Of a DNA stretch of 64,000 nucleotides, positions 35,301-45,434 are shown in pieces; within the stretch, counting starts at the first letter, position 1; each line of letters starts with the position of its first letter. Location: the NCBI GenBank assembly GCA_010909165.1, contig MU008170.1, forward strand, positions 1-64,000, written 5' to 3'. The notes beneath the pieces are model-generated. The model was not told where the DNA came from. It was given only the letters and a program-made list of their open reading frames with translations, and made no database searches. Origin of the DNA: Anthoceros angustus (taxonomy: Eukaryota; Streptophyta; Anthocerotopsida; Anthocerotales; Anthocerotaceae). Position numbers and translations under genes: made by a program.

Positions 35301-36886
35301 CTAGCACATGACGCGTAATGGTGTGGCATACAAACTACACTCACTGCGTACCGTTGCAGTCCTCCAGTAACTGGCAAAAATTAGTGAGCCTTTGCACAAG
35401 GTGCATTCTCATGTGATAATCATACTCTTTGGGTTGAAGACCCGAGAAGATATCAGCAAGTAAAATTGCCAGATGACTGGCTGTCACTTGATTCCAAAGT
35501 GGAGCTGGGAATTGCTGCCACCTCCTGTGCTCCACATCTAGGGCCACCTCAGCGACACGAGTGCCATGCCTGGGTGCATAAAACCCGCCTGCTCACAATC
35601 CACAGGTTCCACACCTTTCAGCGAAACAGAAAATTGCATGACACATGAAGCTGAGCGAGGAATAGTTACAAGCAGTTGAAGCAGTCACTACTTACTTGGA
35701 GGTGAAAAAGGTACATTCTCGTCCCTCGGCATCTGTTCGTGACCTTTTGAGTGGCAAGGCATCTCTAAATTGTAGACACTGGAGTTGAGAGGAACTTGTG
35801 GGATGAGAGGTTGGTTTTTGTCAGGATAATGCAGGAGATCCAAAGGATGAGCACGGATATCACCATCCCTTGACATCTCGAGAGGCCGAAAATTAGTGGT
35901 CGCACAAGTTTCTGCAGACCGCCATTCTTCCTCATGCATAGTATGCCCCTTCAGCTGCTCATGCGGTCTCAAATGGGTCCAGGGCGAGGAGAGCAAAGAA
36001 TTGGGGGAGTGCACCGGAATCCGAAGATAGGAGTCGGCAGGCACGCAAGGAAATCCCTGCGTAGCATTGTCCGGCAGCACTAAGTTGTGCGGAGCAGCAG
36101 TCGGGTAGAGCCCAGGAGGCCTGGCAAACATTCGGCAATTCGCGTCCCAAGCCTCAAACTCTGCGCCGCGCTGAGCAGGGGGGCCGTTGTACAAGCCGGC
36201 GCCAAAGGATATGAAGACCTGCTCCCGGATGCCTACTTGCCGGCGCTCATGAGCTTCGGGCGCACGAGAATTGGGGTCCCTGAAATGCGCTCCCCCATCA
36301 GGCTGCCGCGGCAGCGCAACCTCCCTCAACCCCAAGAAGTCCACATTCCTGGTACCCTGACACCCGCCGTAATCGTGGCCCCCGCCCTCTACATCCTCAT
36401 CAAGCGTGGTCGGCAACGCGTCCGCCCCCGAGCCAAGCGTGGAGCTGCCTAGGTCCTCCCCAAGACTACTGGGCAGCGCGTCGACGATGGCCTGGATTCC
36501 ACCCTCCCCGTCCTCCTCCAGGCTGCAGGGCAGCGCATCCTCTACCGCAGCTCCGTGCACCGGAGCCCGCCCCGGCCCCTTCCCCCCCCAGCAGCACCGC
36601 ACGAACGAAGCCTGCGCCGGCGGCCTGTCCCGGAATTTGGAGAAGTCAGATGCCAATTGCGTCGCTCCGCCTCCAACTCCGCTCCTGTGCCGCTCCCAGG
36701 CGCAGTCATACTTGTCGCCTGCTCACAAGGGACGTTCAGAACAGGAAGTGATCAACCACAGAGCTTTGCTCCACAACCGGAAGCCAAGACCACGACCACG
36801 ACCACGATCCACAAAAATCACACCCCACGCAGGCTCTACGGCAGCAGCACAGGAGGGACAGGCAGAAACAAACCTAGTTCTTCCAT
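32358..36886 (-). CDS. HESO1: HESO1-like terminal uridylyltransferase (non-canonical poly(A) polymerase)
   Basis: Exons 36874-36886, 35696-36718, 35352-35588, 35028-35183, 34713-34891, 34456-34551, 34279-34348, 33989-34122, 33697-33813 and 32358-33554 stay in phase throughout (about 1073 aa). A 75-bp in-frame intron at 33374-33448 would remove 25 residues. The catalytic core has VPFGSFESN..GDLDLSLE (two Asp) and SCDISVDN (third Asp). It continues with VKCWAKAQGINEPKLGTLNS and the PAP-associated VEDPFDYTENCARSV. The whole core follows Arabidopsis HESO1, which uridylates unmethylated small RNAs and their cleavage products. A Q/G-rich tail follows, as in HESO1. The roughly 340-residue N-terminal extension is unusual and includes three DALP-S/T-L-ED repeats. 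The 13-nt first exon (MEEL) is an inference from phase and a good donor (CTAG|GTTTGT). Confidence 0.9.
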
Positions 36887-37846
36887 AGCTGAAGCGGGAA
36901 CACAGGCAAGGAAGCCGGGCGCGAACCCGCAGGCTCATCATCAGAAGTCAGGAGTGGCACAACCTATCCACGCCCCACCACACATGATGCACCTCACGCA
37001 GGCCTGCTCCTCACAAACCCCGCCCTATACATTCTCCGGGCGGGGACATCGCAGGAGCAGCGCAATTCCACCTCTCAAACCGCACACACACACACATGCA
37101 GCAGCAGCAGCAACACCCCACCCACTCCGCGTCCACGGACCAAGAAAGCAGGCAAGCCGCGGGGCCGCGAATTCCGCACACCAGCAGCAGGAGCAGGAGC
37201 AGGGGCAGGAGCAGGCGCAGCAGAAGCAGCAGCAGCAGCAGGCTCCGCCTGCTTGCCGCCCACAGCCACAGTCACAGAAACACGCTCACCAGCCGGGGCT
37301 ACTGCTGCAACGGGCCCCGATTCCGGCCGCCATTACGAGGCTCGCAGCAATGCGGAGAAGAACCAACCTGATCGCTCGCCTGATGAGGCTCTCTGGTCCC
37401 CTTAGCTTAACTGCTGTGCCGGCATCGGCATGCAAACCGGGTTGCAGCGCATTGTGGAGATGGCGACATGCGCGGCGGGGCCGGCCAGGCCGGGGACAGG
37501 CGGCCATCCTGGAGGCAGCATGAAATGGGTCTAGAAAAGGGCCCGGATTGCGGATGGCGGCACACACGGAATCTCCTCGCCCAAACAAAGGGAGGCGGCA
37601 TCAAAGCGGGTGAGGTGAGGCAGCCATGAATTCAGTGAAATCAAGTTAACACTAACTCGCTACTGCTAACACTAACTATCTCAAGTAAGGTAGTTACCGA
37701 GAATGGGAAGTGCCGATCACTATGTATCCTACGCGTGTCCTCATCAGCTGGCGCTGGCTTCGTTGGCTCGGGAGTCGGCACCATCATATAGCGCACTAGT
37801 CTAGCTGGTGGGGCGTGAAACCGAGCGATGGCGGCCTGAAGCGCAC
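36887..37846. other. Divergent promoter region between HESO1-like and macrodomain genes
   Basis: GC-rich with CA and (CAG)n microsatellites around 37080-37100 and 37180-37245. Long frames on both strands here reflect the repeats and have no family resemblance. It should contain both promoters; I see no clear TATA box. Confidence 0.5.
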
Positions 37847-38770
37847 ATGCTCCTGACCGCGCTGCGCACCACCACCGGCCTCCTGCCGCGGATCTTCCTC
37901 GTTCCTGTTGCGGCTTCTGTACTCACGCGGGCGTCGGGAGCGCCCTGGCCATTTGGCGCTGCGCCGTGGGATTCGAGGCGGGAGCGGGGGAATCTGCCTG
38001 CTGCGAGCTGGCGGGGGAGGGAATTCCGTGCATCTAGGGTTTCCGCGCTGTGCAGGCGGGGGCAGGAGATGGAAGCCGGGCTGGTGGAGGAGGTGGTGGC
38101 CCAGGCGGAGGCTGCGGCTGCGGCTGCGGGGGCGAAGGTGGAGGAGGAGGGGAAAGGTAGGGCTGGTTCTGGATCGGAGAGGGGGAGCTCGGAATTCGGC
38201 GGTGCCGAGTGGTTCGAGCTGACGCCGACTGTGACGCTGGTTTTGCAACCTGGAGACATCACCGACTGGTTTGTGGACGGCAACAAGGACGCGATTGTGA
38301 ACGCAGCCAACGAGCGGATGCTTGGTGGAGGCGGCGTCGATGGAGCCATACACCACGCGGCGGGGAGAGAGTTATACTACGCCTGCAAGGACGTGCCTTG
38401 CGTGGAGCCTGGAGTGCGCTGCCCGACGGGTGAGGCTGTGCTCACGGATGCGTTTGAGCTACCCGTGGCCAAGGTGATCCATACCGTGGGGCCGAGATAT
38501 TCGATGACTAGGGCACCGCAGCTCCTGGCGAAGGCGTACGAAAATTCCGTCAGGAGAGCCCTGGATGCTGGCCTTGAGTACGTGTGTTTTCCTGCCATCT
38601 CCTGCGGTATTTATGGATACCCTTACGCGGAGGCAGTTGAGGTGGCGTTGGACTCTCTACAGAAGCACTCGGAAGGCTTGCGGGAAGTACACTTTGTTCT
38701 GTTTGAGGAGGCTGCGCAGAAGGCCTGGTTCAGGGCCGCACGCGAGAGACTGACGCGCCTGGAGGACTAG
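37847..38770 (+). CDS. Macrodomain protein (MacroD-type ADP-ribosyl hydrolase), likely organellar
   Basis: Single exon, 307 aa from ATG 37847. The N-terminal ~90 residues are Arg/Ala/Ser-rich and read as a transit peptide. The macrodomain follows an Ala-rich linker, starting near VTLVLQPGDITDW. It has the MacroD signature NAANERMLGGGGVDGAIH, then GEAVLTDAFELP, VIHTVGPRY and FPAISCGIYGYP. MacroD enzymes remove ADP-ribose from acidic residues or deacetylate O-acetyl-ADP-ribose; the Asn and the GGGGVDGAIH loop needed for this are present. It is convergent with the TrhO-like gene, 374 bp away. Confidence 0.9.
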   Translation: MLLTALRTTTGLLPRIFLVPVAASVLTRASGAPWPFGAAPWDSRRERGNLPAASWRGREFRASRVSALCRRGQEMEAGLVEEVVAQAEAAAAAAGAKVEEEGKGRAGSGSERGSSEFGGAEWFELTPTVTLVLQPGDITDWFVDGNKDAIVNAANERMLGGGGVDGAIHHAAGRELYYACKDVPCVEPGVRCPTGEAVLTDAFELPVAKVIHTVGPRYSMTRAPQLLAKAYENSVRRALDAGLEYVCFPAISCGIYGYPYAEAVEVALDSLQKHSEGLREVHFVLFEEAAQKAWFRAARERLTRLED

Positions 38771-39144
38771 CCTAGGTGGAGATTCGTTCAAGTTTTGGCC
38801 AGGATGGCCCACAGTTGCGCTGGCCCGGGAGCACTTCAGCACGTATCTGTGATGCGTTTTTTTTGGGTTGAGGAGCTTGGAAACACAAAGGCGGATATCG
38901 GCAATGCGGCGGGCAAGAAGCTCTGCAGTCCCGCACTCTTGTGTGATTAGCTCAAGGAGGGGAGGGATGTTGGTTTACAACTTCATGGCAGTAGCTGGCG
39001 GGTTTGTAGTTTTCGTTTGGGGTTGCCTCCCGACAGCAACCCCAACCCCAAAAGACTGTCGTTGCGATTTTATAATTCATCGGAAGTTGTTGGGAAACCT
39101 GCGGCGCGCGTTTGTTCCGCAAGTGACACAAATTTGGGAGGAAA
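38771..39144. other. Convergent 3' flanks
   Basis: 3'-UTR sequence of the macrodomain and TrhO-like genes. No gene or notable structure is seen. Confidence 0.6.
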
Positions 39145-40464
39145 CTAGGCACGACGTGTGAAAAAATGTTTGTGCTCGTCATAGTCCTGATTTGTTTTCA
39201 CAGAAGGCTTTCGTCTGCTACTGTGAGGACCTCCGACCTTGCCCCATTTCTCAAATTGTTTTTGCCTAGCTCTAGCTCTCTCCTTCTCCGCAGGTGTCTT
39301 GAGGTAGAAGCAGTGCGGGCATGAAACCCCCTCCTCCCACAACGGAGACTGCTCATCCTGGTCGTTAACGGGCTTCTTGCACGCATAGCAGAGTCTAAAG
39401 CTTCCTTGCTTATGCCCATGCTCTACAGCCACCCGCTTGTCGAACACAAAGCACTCTCCTTCCCACAGACTCTCGGACGCCGGAACTTCCTCAAGGTATT
39501 TCAGAACTCCTCCTTCCAGATGATACACCTCTTCAAAACCCTTGCTGAGCAGAAACGAGCTGGCTTTCTCGCACCTGATGCCCCCTGTACAGTACATGGC
39601 CACCCGCGGAAGAGGCTCGTGCTCGTTCTCCCCCTCCTCACCCAAGCTCCCGAAGTGATCTTCCACCCAGGCAGGGAAGTCCCTGAACGCCGTTGTCCTG
39701 GGATCCACCGCTCCCCTGAACTTCCCTATCCGAACCTCGTAGTCGTTCCGCACGTCGATCACCATAGTCCTGGGATCGTTTATCACAGCATTCCAATCCT
39801 TCGGCTTCACGTACTTCCCGACCTTCAAAGCCGGGTTCACCCCGGGCACTCCCAGCGGCACCACCTCCTTCTTCAACCTAACCCTAACGTGGTCCCAGCG
39901 GAAGGGCGCGTCGTCCCCCGCTCCCAGCGGCGATTTCTCAGTGTGGCCGTGATGCAGGAGCTCCTCCTCCGGCCCCGCCGGAGCTTCCACCATCCGGATA
40001 CCCGCCAGTCTGGGATCCCTCTGCACCGTAGCCAGAACCCGCTCCACCGCCTCGGCCGTCCCGCAAATGCTGCCGTTGATCCCTTCAGCAGCCAGAATAA
40101 TATGCCCGGACACGAGATTCACATTGCAGAGCTCCCGCAGAGGCTCCTTCATCGACTCGTAGTCCGGCACATCCGCAAACTTGTAGAATGACACCACCAC
40201 CAAAGACGACGCCTTCTTCCCGAGCTCCGCATCTGCAGCAACAACAGCAGCCGCCGCCGCCGTGCACATGCTCTGCACCTTCCTCGTTTCTCCCGCGGCG
40301 GCGCGATGGATCCACACTCTCCCCTGGGCCGAGCCGCTCAGCGTGCAAACCTGCGCCTTGCCGAACGCCACAGCCAGCCTCGGTGCAGAAGCCGGCGCAC
40401 ACTCCACGCAGCGCCGCAGATTCGGGAGCACCAGCTTCCCCAAGCCGGACACCCGCACAGCCAT
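39145..40464 (-). CDS. TrhO/YceA-type tRNA uridine hydroxylase (rhodanese family), likely organellar
   Basis: Single exon, 439 aa from ATG 40464. An ~85-residue basic, Ala/Ser-rich N-terminus suggests a transit peptide. The acylphosphatase-like domain follows (VVVSFYKFADVPD, VSGHIILAAEGINGSICG). Next is a rhodanese domain (VIDVRNDYEVRIGKFRGAVDP, catalytic Cys in MYCTGGIRCEKAS) and a Cys-rich tail (CYACKKP, SCPHC). This order is that of bacterial TrhO, which makes 5-hydroxyuridine at tRNA position 34, and of Arabidopsis STR8-like proteins. It shares a 283-bp divergent promoter with TMEM120. A truncated copy of its 5' half lies at 44838-45085. Confidence 0.92.
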   Translation of the reverse strand: MAVRVSGLGKLVLPNLRRCVECAPASAPRLAVAFGKAQVCTLSGSAQGRVWIHRAAAGETRKVQSMCTAAAAAVVAADAELGKKASSLVVVSFYKFADVPDYESMKEPLRELCNVNLVSGHIILAAEGINGSICGTAEAVERVLATVQRDPRLAGIRMVEAPAGPEEELLHHGHTEKSPLGAGDDAPFRWDHVRVRLKKEVVPLGVPGVNPALKVGKYVKPKDWNAVINDPRTMVIDVRNDYEVRIGKFRGAVDPRTTAFRDFPAWVEDHFGSLGEEGENEHEPLPRVAMYCTGGIRCEKASSFLLSKGFEEVYHLEGGVLKYLEEVPASESLWEGECFVFDKRVAVEHGHKQGSFRLCYACKKPVNDQDEQSPLWEEGVSCPHCFYLKTPAEKERARARQKQFEKWGKVGGPHSSRRKPSVKTNQDYDEHKHFFTRRA

Positions 40465-40747
40465 GTTTCGCAACCCTAAAGCACGGACAGGTCGACCCCC
40501 GATCTACCTCATCCAAATCCGGACTGTTTGGGAAACGCTTCGCTACTTCATGTTTGGTTTTGAGTGCCCCTTGCACGCCCCGCGCTTCTTCTCCACTGCT
40601 CCTATGAGGCCCAAGGCAGTAAGCAGGCACAGTTCGAAGCAGAAGGGAAAAAGGAGGAGCACGAAAAGATTGGATTGGCCCGACCGCAGCCTGGATCGCG
40701 CGGGCGCCGGGATTCTGTGATGCGGTTGGCCGGCCGCGGCTGCAGGC

Positions 40748-43041
40748 ATGGGAGATCTGCGCGGCGCTGCCAACGAGCCGCCGCTGCCCGGAAATCAGTG
40801 CATGCAGGAAGGGCAAGAGGAGCCCGATAGGGCTGACGAGATCGCGCTCCGGGTGTCTGCGCTCGTGGAGCGTTGCAAGGCGTTGCAGGAGGATGCCGCC
40901 TCCTACAGCTCGCGCCTCAAGCGAGACGCGGAGGCCATCAGCCAGAACGCGCTGGCGCTGGAGTCGCAGATCAAGCTGCTGGAAGGAGAGATCAATTTGG
41001 CTATGGACAAAGATCACATTAGCCAGCAGCTCGCTGACAGGGTGAGACGAAGTTGCATGGCGCGGGGCCCGGGCCCGTAGTCGGTTTTTGATTTTGCCAG
41101 ATCAAGCGTGATCCTGGAATTTTCTCTGTTCTCATTTTTTCTGTCCGTTCGTGTGGTGTTAGCTGGAGGAGGAATTGTACAGAGGCCGGAGTATGATATA
41201 CGAGGGTGATGTCGGAGCTCTCCTCCCGCACAAGTCTAATGGTGTGTAATCTTTGGGGGATTGGAACCTCCCAAGCCTCGTGCGGACTTCGTAGTGTTTC
41301 TTGTTGAGAAAGGCCCTGAGAGAGATTCTGCATGGCACAGCTCTCTAATTAGGCGAGTGCAGATGCTCTTCTCAGTTGTGTTCCGAACTATGCAGTAGGG
41401 TTGCTTGTATTGGAGTTGATTTATGCTTGCAGGCAGGCTACCTTTCTGTCAGGCATCGAAACACATTTCTAGCTTGGCCCTCACACGAAGGACTCAAGCT
41501 GACGCTTGTTACTAACGGCAGGCTTTTGTTGATGGACAGGTGTATTTCTAAGTTTACTTCTTGGTCCTGTAAATGTTCGAGCACCTCAAAATCATGTCCG
41601 GCTTAAAGTCAAAGAAGAGTACAACAGCTTCAGGGTATGGGTTCCAAGGATTTTGTCCGTGCTGCGGCTGCCGTTTTCTGTAGCTTCTGGTTCTCAATTC
41701 TTTTCGCTCAGTTGCCCAATGTCTTTCACCTCAGGATCGCACAGCGATTCTGTTTCTCGCCTTTCCTTCTCTCTTGCTCCTTCTTAATCATTCTATGTGG
41801 AACGGGTGTGTTCCTGCCCTGCCAGTGCAAGCTTATCAGGTGTGTAAGGATCTTTTTGCCTGTTACACATTTTCTGTCATGTTTTCGTCTTATTCTTTGT
41901 CAGTGTAGGTTCTGTTTCGTCTTCTTGTATACTTATGTCTGGGTTATGCGACCAACTGAACAGGCATGGTTGCTGTTTTTCTACACAAGTCTTGCCCTCA
42001 GGGAAAACATATTGAGAGTTAATGGTAGTGACATCCTGCCATGGTAATATCTCTGATCTATGATTTGGAGTGCTCTGTTTCTGTTCAACCCGTGCTTTGG
42101 GCTCTGTACTGCTTACAACCTTGGATGTTGTCTCAGTCCTATGCCCTGCTGTACATGTAGGTGGGTCTATCACCATTATTGTGCAATGGCTATGGCCCTG
42201 ATCTGTCTTACGTGGGGTATTCAAGCCCAGGGTGCTTGTCAGCGAAAGCAGGTACAGCTCTTCTGGTTTCTAGGCATACTGCTTTTGTCCTGGTGCTGGG
42301 TTTGAAACGTTGCTTTGTTACAGCAAGGAGTACGTCTTTTCCTATCATGGGCTGTCATGCAAGGTGTTGCCATGCTCCTTCAAAACCGCTACCAACGCCG
42401 GCGGCTGTATACAAGGATTGCGCTTGGCAAGGTATTGTTAAATTTTACCAACCTGAGGTAGATATTGCACCTTCAGTGCAGTTTGGAGTGTAGCTGGACA
42501 TGTCGGCAATGTTTTTCATTTACAAGCAGCAGTTGTCCTTTCTTTTGTGACTGAATGCAGGCTGGTAGGATGGATGTCGTTTGGGGTGAGACCGCAGGCG
42601 TGAAGGGTCAGCTCTGGGTACTGTACCCCTTGCTGTTTATTTTGCAGGTACCTGTTGCGATCTTGTATCTGATACGACCCTTCTTTCATGCCAACAAGAG
42701 AGCTCTTTTTCATTCGCATTTGCTTTCTGCAGGCATTTCAGTTCGCAATCGGGCTGCTTCTCCTGCGAACAGCCTTTTTTGAAGAGGAATCAGAATGGCA
42801 GGCATGTCTCTCAACTAATTTTCTGCCGCAGTTATGCTTGGGATTGGCTGATACTTTCCTCGGCTAACAGGCGCTATTGCTGCCTCAGATTGTGGCCTGT
42901 GGTCTGCTACTCATCACAATGGCCGTCGGGAACTTTTCGAACACAGTCGCCACGGTCGTTGCGAAAAGCAGAATGAAGGCGAAAATGAAGAAAAGGGGAA
43001 ATCAGGTGCTGCAGCGCATGTCGTCTAAAAAGCTGCCCTGA
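40748..43041 (+). CDS. TMEM120: TMEM120/TMPIT-like multi-pass membrane protein
   Basis: Ten exons: 40748-41041, 41163-41241, 41540-41634, 41735-41839, 41964-42043, 42161-42251, 42324-42431, 42561-42647, 42733-42801 and 42871-43041 (392 aa, all phases agree). An N-terminal coiled coil (residues about 30-125) is followed by about six hydrophobic segments. Family motifs are FLGPVNVRA-like LLLGPVNVRAPQNHVRLKVKEEYNSFRD, LALRENILRVNGSD, WWVYHHYCAMAMA and MDVVWGETAGVKGQLW. The intron 42802-42870 starts GC, not GT. Animal TMEM120A binds coenzyme A and acts in adipocyte biology and proposed mechanosensing; the plant function is unknown. Probably an ER or inner nuclear membrane protein. Confidence 0.92.
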
Positions 43042-43547
43042 CTCCGCATGACTGTATATACACGTAAGACAATGCTGAGTTTCCACAATTGGCGCTGCTG
43101 AGTGACGAGCTCGCTTGCGCTGACAAGCGATGCCTCGTTGATGTACCAATTTTTGCGATAAGGGAGATGCGGTTGTTGCAAACTTGCCTGCGTGCCTCTT
43201 CTGAGGGTCGTGACGATGTGCTGGGCTCGACGCACGGAATCAAAGAGCGTTTCTAACTGATCCGTGGGCCACGTGGCTGAATTGCTTTATTGTCGGGGTG
43301 TCGATAATGGACAGGTCTCGACCGGCATCCAGTCCAATAGGGAAAAGGATTACGACGGAACGCCAGTGCTTTGTTAACAGTGTGATTCGGACAAGAACCC
43401 ATGTCCATTCGGACAGAACCTGGTGCCTTAAACCAACTCGGCTATGTCAACTGCAAGCTTTAATCTGTAGTCCCGTTTGTTATACCCTGAAAAAATGAAA
43501 CCGAATGACAAGTATAGGAACGTCGAGCTGTCAAGCATCTTTCTCTT

Positions 43548-43680
43548 CGATCGGTACTTAGATAGGGTGTTTCTTGGTGCTAGTAGTTTAGGTGTTAAGT
43601 ATTAAGTCCCATGACAGGAAAATTTCATCCAAGTGGACTATAATATATTAACTTCTGTCTTCTTTTTCTATACTTGAGGG
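43548..43680 (+). repeat. Dispersed repeat, copy B
   Basis: Related to 14127-14268; see there. The copies differ by many substitutions, so the family is old. Confidence 0.5.
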
Positions 43681-43699
43681 TCCTATGTTGTTGGCACCT

Positions 43700-43980
43700 A
43701 TGGGCTTTGGAATGGGGAAAGATCACTAATTCATTATATTTATCTTGGTAACTGGTTGGTATCTAAAGAAGCTAAAGAGTTAAGATTACATAGGTAACAA
43801 ATCCAGATGAAGAGAGAATGGGCTTGGGGCTAAGGAAAGATCAACATGAAGGACGTTTGGAATGGGGAACGATAACTACTTTGAAAGTTGGTTGGCGTGT
43901 AGAGAAACTAAAGTGTCAAGATTACATGGGCAACAAATCCAAACAAAAGGGATTTGGATTGAGGAAAGATCTACAGGAAA
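43700..43980. repeat. ~150-bp imperfect tandem duplication
   Basis: tttggaatgggga begins at 43706 and 43856. Both copies continue to a shared aagattacat(a/g)gg(t/c)aacaaatccaaa end. About 75% identity by eye. Confidence 0.75.
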
Positions 43981-44078
43981 AAGCCCGATAATATCATCCT
44001 CCTTAAGCAAGAGGTGATCTTCGCCATTGAACTCCACCTTTGCTCCAGCGTACTTGGAGTAGTAGTTTGGGAATATTA
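43980..44078 (-). pseudogene. GroES/Cpn10 C-terminal fragment (fossil)
   Basis: Thirty-odd codons read NYYSKYAGAKVEFNGEDH then LLLKEDDIIG. This is the conserved end of chloroplast chaperonin-10 (YSKYAG-E--F-G--H-ILKEDDI-G). Nothing before or after on this strand continues the protein, and the reading frame runs into unrelated residues on both sides. It is a stray exon or retro-copy fragment, not a functional chaperonin. Confidence 0.65.
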
Positions 44079-44837
44079 AGAACTTAGGTCTATGGGCCTT
44101 GGATAGGAAAAAGATCAACATGAAAAGTTTTTTTACCATAAATAGATTGGGAATATGAAGAATTTCAACCTATGGGCTACGGGGAGATTGGCCCTAGACC
44201 GAAGTCCTAAAGAAGAAGTTACATCATTCATTGATCCCCAAAGATGATGAGGACGAGGTCCTCATTACATTTGTCCCCTAAATCTCATTACCTACATAAC
44301 ACTCAATTCATTTGTTCCCAAACATCAGAACCGGGTCCTCCTTACATTTTCTCGCTACCTGCATAATAAAAGATTTGATGTAACAGAAGCTGACGAAAAC
44401 ACTGAAATCCGAGCCCAAAACTCATTCGGGCCCAAGGGTGGTATGACGCCTTATGCCAACTCGGCCATATCTTCATGCGTTGCATCCACCTTCGACAAAC
44501 GAGATCCAATTTCTCCTAACCTGCCCTCGCCCCTTCTCATCACATAAGCGTGCAAGCACATGACATCCTACTGAATCAGTAGGTGGCCGAGGTCATCCAC
44601 TTAGTTCACTGATGTGTGTTCGGCAAGGCAATTACAGAAGAGAACTGGTGACAGCAGAATAATTCGCTACCAGAGGATTCTGCTGCTGGAGAGGCCAGAG
44701 CAAGGGCTGGACACGGAATCATGTGGAAGGACTGGGGGAGGATTTGCTTAGGGTTTCGAACAGTCCGGAGTTCAGTGATGGAATTCGGAATCATCCGGGA
44801 TGTTCATTCGCAATTCGGCATTTACTAATGTGGAATT

Positions 44838-45085
44838 CAGCCGCGAGAATAATGTGTCTGGACACCCGATTCCCCTTGTACACCTCCGGCCGGCTCCTTC
44901 ATCGATTCGCAGTTCGGCACATCCGCGAACTTGTACAAGAACACGCCTTCGTCGCGAGCTCCGCATCTGGCAGCAGCAGCAGCAGCAGCCGGAGTGAACA
45001 TTCTCTGCACCTTCCGGCGGCGGCGGCGGGTTCGAACCATACTCTTCCCTGGCCCGAGCGGCTCCGTCGGCACCTCAGCCAGCCC
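44838..45085 (-). pseudogene. Truncated copy of the TrhO/rhodanese gene
   Basis: Minus-strand sequence matches the 5' half of the gene at 39145-40464: an Ala run after VQRMFTPA, then FLYKFADVPNCESMKEP (parent FYKFADVPDYESMKEP). The frame is then lost. Nucleotide similarity to about 40075-40330 is about 75-80%, with small deletions. It lacks the rhodanese domain and its catalytic Cys, so it is a dead partial duplicate in the same orientation about 4.7 kb away. Confidence 0.8.
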
Positions 45086-45434
45086 GATACCGAACGCGGT
45101 CGGTCGGATTGGCTATATATGTAGCCCTGCCCTACCCAGAAGGCCTGTCATTTAGGTCTTTGAGAAATTACGCTTACGACCTAAGTGCATATCGGTAGTT
45201 AATGAGAGTTAGAAGCTGCGTTGTCTCTTTCCTCCCTGCTGCAAAATCGATGATTTATGAAATTGTAAAATATAATGGCGGGTGGGTATAATATATATGA
45301 TAAGCTTTACCACAATATGTAGGTAGGTATATAATTGCTTCCAACAAATAGATCTCGTAGCGGGAGTCTCTGTTGTTCTTTTGGGATCGGGGTGCATCCC
45401 GCCTCTTGCAACGCGGAAGAACTGGTTGGAGGAA

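Larger units (their letters stand above)
43042..45434. other. Repeat and fossil-bearing intergenic region
   Basis: Contains a dispersed repeat (43548-43680), a ~150-bp imperfect duplication (43700-43980), a Cpn10 fragment (43980-44078) and the TrhO pseudogene (44838-45085). The rest is AT-rich without a recognisable gene; the last few hundred bases should hold the RBM22 promoter. Confidence 0.6.

Noticed and set aside
36406-37523. Long plus-strand frames antisense to the HESO1 5' end
   Set aside because: Pro/Arg/Gln-rich translations of GC-rich exon and CAG repeat; the minus strand carries the gene.
39406-40191. 261-codon plus-strand frame
   Set aside because: Shadow of the TrhO-like coding sequence on the opposite strand.
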